NCBI GenBank assembly: GCA_044227605.1
Contig: JBGAWJ010000020.1
Location: 1-20,350, forward strand
DNA length: 20,350 nt
From: JAEUKQ01 sp044227605
GTDB lineage: Bacteria; Pseudomonadota; Alphaproteobacteria; JAEUKQ01
Direction of reading: 5' to 3'
The notes below the pieces were generated by a model. That model searched no databases. It worked only from the letters and a program-made list of their open reading frames with translations, and was not told where the DNA came from. Positions within the stretch are counted from its first letter, which is position 1, and the number at the start of each line of letters is the position of its first letter. Below, piece after piece: positions 15,939 to 20,350 of the stretch. The position numbers and the translations under genes were made by a program.

Positions 15939-16642
15939 AACAAAAGCCATTTTTTGCTTAGCTTCTCAAAACTATCCTTCAAGGCGTCATCCAGTTGTTG
16001 AATCGGGATAGCAATGCCTAAATCTTGGAAAGACGTAACGCCATATTTTTGATTGTTAATGCCACAAGGGATAAATTGCTGAAAGGCATTTAAATCACAA
16101 GAATGGTTAATGGCAAATCCATGAAAAGTTACATGTTGTTTAATCCGTACGCCGATGGCGGCAATTTTATCCTCAGATCCCAAGCCTTTATCTGGCCTTT
16201 CAATCCATACCCCGACTCGTTCAGGACGTTGATGCCCCTTTAAACCGAAACTAGATAACGTTTGAACAATCCATGCTTCTAAAAAAAGTATATATTGCCG
16301 AACGTCATGAATGCGTTTTTTTAAATCAATCATTACATATACCACCCGTTGTCCAGGGCCATGATAGGTATATTTCCCGCCCCGGCCGGTATGGTATAAT
16401 GGCAGGTGAAGAGAGGGGTGCAAATCATCTGGCTTGGCACTGGTTCCAGCGGTAATTAAGGCAGGATGTTCCACCAGCCATATTTGTTCTGGGGCATTCT
16501 TTGTGCGGATATCGATTGCTAGCCTTTCCATAGCCTGAAGGGCCTGGGGATAATCCAGCAATTGATCTTTTTTTATCCAAGTGATAGGAGAATCGCCAGC
16601 TAATTTTTTGCTTTCAGAAGGATGATGAGGGATGAAAGACAT
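15926..16642 (-). CDS. lipB: Octanoyltransferase LipB
   Basis: Moves octanoate from octanoyl-ACP to a lysine of lipoyl-domain proteins, the first step of lipoate synthesis before LipA. The 238-residue cytoplasmic protein carries the signature TGRGGKYTYHGPGQRVVY (85-102), the catalytic lysine K159 in DKIAAIGVRIK, the VTFHGFAINHSCDL segment (171-184), and the catalytic cysteine C193 in IPCGI. The N-terminus is somewhat long, but the ATG at 16642 is well placed behind a promoter-like sequence. lipA is not in the window. The neighbour upstream is a tRNA on the other strand, so lipB appears to be a single transcription unit. Confidence 0.97.
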   Translation of the reverse strand: MSFIPHHPSESKKLAGDSPITWIKKDQLLDYPQALQAMERLAIDIRTKNAPEQIWLVEHPALITAGTSAKPDDLHPSLHLPLYHTGRGGKYTYHGPGQRVVYVMIDLKKRIHDVRQYILFLEAWIVQTLSSFGLKGHQRPERVGVWIERPDKGLGSEDKIAAIGVRIKQHVTFHGFAINHSCDLNAFQQFIPCGINNQKYGVTSFQDLGIAIPIQQLDDALKDSFEKLSKKWLLFGDR

Positions 16643-16677
16643 TTTTATTACTTGTGATTGGGTTGTCCAAGATCAAT

Positions 16678-16707
16678 ATGATAATTATTAGTTGAATGTA
16701 GTGTAAA
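16678..16707 (-). promoter_or_regulatory. Probable lipB promoter
   Basis: On the minus strand TTTACA (16707-16702, five of six matches to the -35 box) is followed, after 18 bases, by TATCAT (16683-16678, five of six matches to the -10 box). Transcription from here would start about 30 bases before the lipB ATG at 16642. This reads as a normal sigma-70-type promoter in an AT-rich gap. Confidence 0.55.
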
Positions 16708-16830
16708 TATTTCTATATGATCGGCCTTGATGTTGTCAGCTTGATTTTGATTATACAAGATATATTGCTTAATTTCTTCCAGTAAGATAAAAGTCTCCTG
16801 CCAAAGGTAACTAATAGGGCATATATATAA

Positions 16831-16914
16831 GCGGTCGTGGCGGAATGGTAGACGCGCAGCGTTGAGGTCGCTGTGGGGCAACCCGTGGAAGTTCGAGTCT
16901 TCTCGACCGCACCA
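16831..16914 (+). tRNA. tRNA-Leu (anticodon GAG), CCA encoded
   Basis: The acceptor arms GCGGTCG (16831-16837) and CGACCGC (16904-16910) pair perfectly, followed by A and an encoded CCA. The anticodon arm reads CAGCG-TTGAGGT-CGCTG, giving anticodon GAG at 16864-16866, which reads CUC and CUU leucine codons. The long variable arm TGGGGCAACCCGTG is the class II type expected for tRNA-Leu, and the T arm carries TTCGAGT. No integrase or repeated 3' end is seen nearby, so there is no sign that it serves as an insertion site here. Confidence 0.97.
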
Positions 16915-17012
16915 AAGTACAATAAAATATGTGGCAATCATTAAGATCACCAGATTGTCGGGTGGAGATGGTCAAGGGGGTAAGCGGGTGTTTAAAAATT
17001 TTGGAGTCAGGG

Positions 17013-19283
17013 ATGGTCGATAACCTTACGGAAAGCGCTCTTGAATATCACCGCCAGCCAACGCCTGGCAAGCTGGCGATTGTTTCCACGAAACCTTTGG
17101 CTAATCAGCGTGATCTGGCTTTGGCATATTCGCCAGGGGTGGCTGCTGCCTGCGAAGCCATTGTTGCCGATCATACCGAAGCTGCCAAGCTGACGGCAAG
17201 GGCCAATTTGGTGGCGGTTATCACCAACGGTACAGCGGTTCTTGGTCTTGGTAACATTGGCCCGCTAGCTGCAAAGCCGGTCATGGAGGGGAAGGCAGTC
17301 TTATTTAAAAAATTTGCAGGCATTGATGTTTTTGATATTGAAATTGCCGAGCAAGACCCCAAAAAACTGATTGATATTATTGTTAGTTTGGAGCCAACAT
17401 TTGGTGGTATCAACCTTGAAGATATTAAGGCTCCCGAATGTTTTGAAATTGAAAATCAATTGCGTAGCCGGATGCGCATTCCGGTTTTCCATGATGATCA
17501 ACATGGAACCGCCATTATTGTGGCCGCAGCCATTCGGAATGGGTTACGGGTTGTTGGCAAGCCTTTAAAAGAAATAAAATTAGTGGTATCGGGTGCGGGT
17601 GCTGCCGCGTTGGCTTGCTTAGATCTTCTGGTCGATTTGGGATTGCCTGTTGCCAACGTGACTGTCTCAGATATTGTTGGTGTGGTTTGGAAAGGCCGTA
17701 CCGAGCTGATGGATCCACGTAAGGCGCGTTATGCAAAAGAAACGAACGCCAGGACGTTGGCGGAAATTATTGAAGGGGCAGATGTTTTCTTAGGCCTTTC
17801 TGCTGGCAAGGTATTGAAACCGGCAATGGTTGCGAAAATGGCAAAAAATCCCTTGGTTTTTGCCTTAGCTAACCCAACACCTGAAATCACGCCTGAGGAA
17901 GTAAAAGCTGTCCGTCCCGATGCAATTGTTGCCACGGGTCGTTCGGATTATCCCAATCAGGTGAATAACGCCTTATGTTTCCCTTTTATTTTTAGAGGTG
18001 CCTTAGATGTAGGCGCGACAACGATTAACGAGGCGATGAAAATTGCCTGCGTTAATGCCATCGCTGACCTTGCCTACGCCGAACCATCGGAAGTGGTGGG
18101 TGCCGCTTATGGAGTTGAAACCCCCGCATTTGGTAAGGACTATATCATCCCTAGGCCTTTTGACCCCAGGTTGCTGGTGGAAATTGCCCCGGCTGTAGCA
18201 AAAGCCGCAATGGATAGCGGTGTTGCCACACGGCCTATTGAAGATTTTAAAGCGTACCGGCAAAAACTGACCCAGTTTGTTTTCCGCTCCGGCTTACTCA
18301 TGAAAACTGTTTTTGATGGCGCCCATCATGACCCTAAGCGGTTGGTTTATGCCGAAGGTGAAGATGAAAGGGTATTACGGGCAGTCCAGACAGTTTTGGA
18401 TGAAGATTTAGCCAAGCCTATTTTGATTGGCCGCCACTGGGTGATTAACAAAAGGATAGAAAAATTAGGCCTGCGGTTCCGTATTGGGCAGGAAGTCAAA
18501 TTAATCGATCCGGAAAATGATCCCGCCTATACCTCCTATTGGCAGCAATACCATCATATCATGGAACGCAAAGGCGTTACACCCGATTTAGCAAAAACTT
18601 TGATCAGGACTGATAATACCTTAATCGCCGCTTTAATGGTTCGCCGGGAGGAGGCGGACGCGATGATCTGCGGGGTGTTTGGCAGGTTTGATCATCATTT
18701 GCGCCATATTAATGATGTTATTGGCTTAAAACCTCAGGCCAATAATTTTGCTTGCATGAATGCCTTAATTTTGTCGCAGGGAAATTTTTTCCTTTGTGAT
18801 ACCCAGGTAACGCCGGAACCCACTGCGGATCAAATTGCTGAGACGACTTTATTGGCCATTGAAGAAGTCAAAAAGTTTGGGGTAACCCCTAAAGTTGCTT
18901 TATTGTCTCATTCCAGTTTTGGCAGTTCCGAAACAGCTTCTGCGCGAAAAATGCGGCAAGCATTGGCCATTGTTAAAAAGCGTAACGCGACAGTCGAAAT
19001 CGAAGGGGAAATGACAGGGGATGCAGCTTTATCAGAAGTCGTACGACGCCAGCAATTCCCAGATGCCAAGTTAACAGGACAAGCTAATTTGTTGGTTTTA
19101 CCCTCACTCGATGCCGCCAATATTGCCTTTAATTTATTAAGGCAAATGGGCGATGGGCTTAGTATCGGCCCAATTTTACTAGGAAGTGCAAAATCTGCAC
19201 ATATCCTTTCCCCTTCCGCTAAGGTGCGTAGTATTATAAACATGTCGGCGGTGGCTGTGGTTGGTGCGCAAATCCTTAAATAA
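17013..19283 (+). CDS. maeB: NADP-dependent malic enzyme with phosphotransacetylase-like C-terminal domain (MaeB)
   Basis: Converts malate to pyruvate and CO2 with NADP reduction. The frame is open from 16929, but the start at 17013 has GGAG six bases before it and matches the family's N-terminus (ALEYHRQPTPGKLAIVSTK). The malic domain includes DLALAYSPGVA, GTAVLGLGNIGPLA and MEGKAVLFKKFAGID; the nucleotide-binding domain has VVSGAGAAALA and a VFALANPTPEI segment. From about residue 430 a phosphotransacetylase-like domain begins (MKTVFDGAHHDPKRLVYAEGEDERVLRA) and runs to the end, with ICGVFGRFDHH and LLSHSSFGSSE. In MaeB this domain lacks acetyltransferase activity and is thought to sense acetyl-CoA. 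The 756-residue length is typical. It lies 98 bp after the tRNA and 21 bp before mgtE. Confidence 0.96.
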   Translation: MVDNLTESALEYHRQPTPGKLAIVSTKPLANQRDLALAYSPGVAAACEAIVADHTEAAKLTARANLVAVITNGTAVLGLGNIGPLAAKPVMEGKAVLFKKFAGIDVFDIEIAEQDPKKLIDIIVSLEPTFGGINLEDIKAPECFEIENQLRSRMRIPVFHDDQHGTAIIVAAAIRNGLRVVGKPLKEIKLVVSGAGAAALACLDLLVDLGLPVANVTVSDIVGVVWKGRTELMDPRKARYAKETNARTLAEIIEGADVFLGLSAGKVLKPAMVAKMAKNPLVFALANPTPEITPEEVKAVRPDAIVATGRSDYPNQVNNALCFPFIFRGALDVGATTINEAMKIACVNAIADLAYAEPSEVVGAAYGVETPAFGKDYIIPRPFDPRLLVEIAPAVAKAAMDSGVATRPIEDFKAYRQKLTQFVFRSGLLMKTVFDGAHHDPKRLVYAEGEDERVLRAVQTVLDEDLAKPILIGRHWVINKRIEKLGLRFRIGQEVKLIDPENDPAYTSYWQQYHHIMERKGVTPDLAKTLIRTDNTLIAALMVRREEADAMICGVFGRFDHHLRHINDVIGLKPQANNFACMNALILSQGNFFLCDTQVTPEPTADQIAETTLLAIEEVKKFGVTPKVALLSHSSFGSSETASARKMRQALAIVKKRNATVEIEGEMTGDAALSEVVRRQQFPDAKLTGQANLLVLPSLDAANIAFNLLRQMGDGLSIGPILLGSAKSAHILSPSAKVRSIINMSAVAVVGAQILK

Positions 19284-19304
19284 TTTTTGATATCTAAAGG
19301 GATC

Positions 19305-20350
19305 ATGATGAACAATCAAGATTTGGTGAATCCTGATCAGAAAATTAGCTCTACCCACTTTGACCAAGAAGGGTATGAGGGTTTCGCATCAGAAAATCTT
19401 AAATCTCTTGTCACCGCTTTAGAAGCCGGTCAGGTGTCTGTGGTCAAAGGCATGCTTGATCATTTCCGCGCCCAAGATATTGCGAGTATTTTAGAACAAT
19501 TAACACGGGAAGAGCGTAAATGGCTGTTTGATATTTTACCAAAGCCATTGGATGCCGAAATATTTGCCTATTTAGCCGTCCCCGTGCGCGAAGAAATATT
19601 GCCGTTGCTTGATTCGGAAACCTTAGCGGATGTGATCCGTCGTTTGGAAAGCGATGATGCAATTGATTTGCTTGAGGATTTAACGGATGGGCAAAAGCAA
19701 GAAATATTGCAAAGAGTTGCTCCCCAAGCGCGAAAAATATTAGAGGAGGGGTTAAACTACCCCGAACAAAGTGCGGGCCGGTTAATGCAACGTGAACTGG
19801 TAGCTATACCAGTTAATTGGACAGTCGGTGAAACGATTGATTATTTGCGCGCAAAAGAAGATTTGCCCAAAGATTTTTATGATTTTTTCTTGGTTGATGA
19901 GTCTAACAAGCCGGTGGGGGTCGTGCCTTTAAGCCGCGCCATGCGTAATAAAAGGGTGGTGCGTTTAGCAGATATCATGGATCAAGATTTAGACCTGATT
20001 CCCGTGGATATGAACCGGGAGGAGGTGGCCTATCTTTTCCGTAAATATGCCCTTGTTTCCGCCCCGGTGGTTTCAGATGACGGTCGGTTGATCGGGGTGA
20101 TTACCGTGGATGATGTTGTCAATATCATCGATGCGGCGGCGGCTGAAGACCTGCTCAAATTAGGGGGGGTGAGGGCCAGCGAATTTTACCGCTCCATCAA
20201 ACAGACCACTTTTTCGCGCTGGGTTTGGTTGGCCATTAACTTATTCACCAGCATTTTCGCCTCACTAATCATTGATAATTTTGCCGAAACCATTCAACGG
20301 CAAGTAGCACTGGCAGTTTTAATGCCACTGATCGCTTCCATGGGTATGAA
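19305..20350 (+). CDS. mgtE: Magnesium transporter MgtE (3' truncated by the window end)
   Basis: A Mg2+ channel whose cytosolic domains close it when Mg2+ is high. The open frame from the ATG at 19305 (or the next codon, also ATG) to base 20350 gives about 348 residues. Seen in order: an N-terminal helical domain (about residues 25-150: LEQLTREERKWLFDILP, LLDSETLADVIRRLESDDAIDLLEDL), two CBS domains (about 155-280: AGRLMQRELVAIPVNWT ... VVPLSRAM, then RLADIMDQDLDLIPVDM and APVVSDDGRLIGVITVDDVV), and the start of the membrane domain (RWVWLAINLFTSIFASL, LMPLIASMGM). The C-terminal membrane segments are cut off. It follows maeB by 21 bp with a weak AAAGGG ribosome site, so it may be co-transcribed with maeB. 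Confidence 0.96.
   Translation, partial: MMNNQDLVNPDQKISSTHFDQEGYEGFASENLKSLVTALEAGQVSVVKGMLDHFRAQDIASILEQLTREERKWLFDILPKPLDAEIFAYLAVPVREEILPLLDSETLADVIRRLESDDAIDLLEDLTDGQKQEILQRVAPQARKILEEGLNYPEQSAGRLMQRELVAIPVNWTVGETIDYLRAKEDLPKDFYDFFLVDESNKPVGVVPLSRAMRNKRVVRLADIMDQDLDLIPVDMNREEVAYLFRKYALVSAPVVSDDGRLIGVITVDDVVNIIDAAAAEDLLKLGGVRASEFYRSIKQTTFSRWVWLAINLFTSIFASLIIDNFAETIQRQVALAVLMPLIASMGM

Noticed and set aside
16831..16914. tRNA-Leu as an attachment site of an integrated element
   Set aside because: No integrase gene and no repeated tRNA 3' end were noticed nearby; both neighbours are ordinary core genes.
16648..16950. Minus-strand open frames of 100 and 74 codons across the tRNA
   Set aside because: They read through the antisense of tRNA-Leu and the lipB promoter region. 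tRNA antisense frames often produce such spurious short proteins.
16929..17012. Upstream extension of maeB to the ATG at 16929
   Set aside because: The added 28 residues have no match to the family, and the ATG at 17013 has a good GGAG site and the family N-terminus.

Overview
The window looks like a chromosomal core segment of an alphaproteobacterium of moderate GC content. The pointers are the gene order pyrB-pyrC'-plsY-dprA-topA, a MaeB malic enzyme with a phosphotransacetylase tail, an omega-amino acid:pyruvate aminotransferase, and the general style of the proteins. I cannot name the genus. There are no transposases, integrases, phage genes or CRISPR arrays, and no gene-free stretch over 300 bases apart from the one holding a tRNA.

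Layout. Positions 1-519 hold the 3' part of bioY (biotin uptake), closed by a hairpin terminator. From 564 to about 12,690 everything is on the minus strand. In transcription order it holds a WYL-domain regulator, thrS, infC, pyrB, pyrC', plsY, dprA, topA, a polar amino acid ABC transporter permease, and a divergent isocitrate lyase/PEP mutase superfamily protein. A small monooxygenase-like gene (12794-13114, plus) is divergent from the regulator, with a perfect 25-bp palindrome between them. It converges on ald, and a two-way terminator lies between the two. Next come aptA-ald (minus), lipB (minus), tRNA-Leu(GAG) (plus), maeB (plus) and the 5' part of mgtE (plus), which runs off the end.

How the genes work together. 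thrS and infC are translation genes. PyrB makes carbamoyl-aspartate, and the adjacent PyrC' lacks zinc ligands, so it is probably a structural partner rather than the enzyme. PlsY, DprA and TopA serve phospholipid synthesis, ssDNA handling and DNA topology. AptA and Ald form a plausible cycle: AptA makes alanine from pyruvate while deaminating an omega-amino acid such as beta-alanine, and Ald returns the alanine to pyruvate with release of ammonium and NADH. MaeB links malate to pyruvate.

Most notable observations. dprA is broken by a one-base frameshift at a six-base homopolymer, with the C-terminal winged helix intact in the next frame. The ICL/PEP-mutase-like protein has lost its signature motif and sits beside an orphan permease. 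PyrC' lacks its HxH pair and PyrB has a changed active-site loop motif. The WYL regulator and small monooxygenase pair shares one strong operator-like palindrome. I saw no clearly new multi-gene system; the regulator/monooxygenase pair and the permease/ICL-like pair are the least explained parts.
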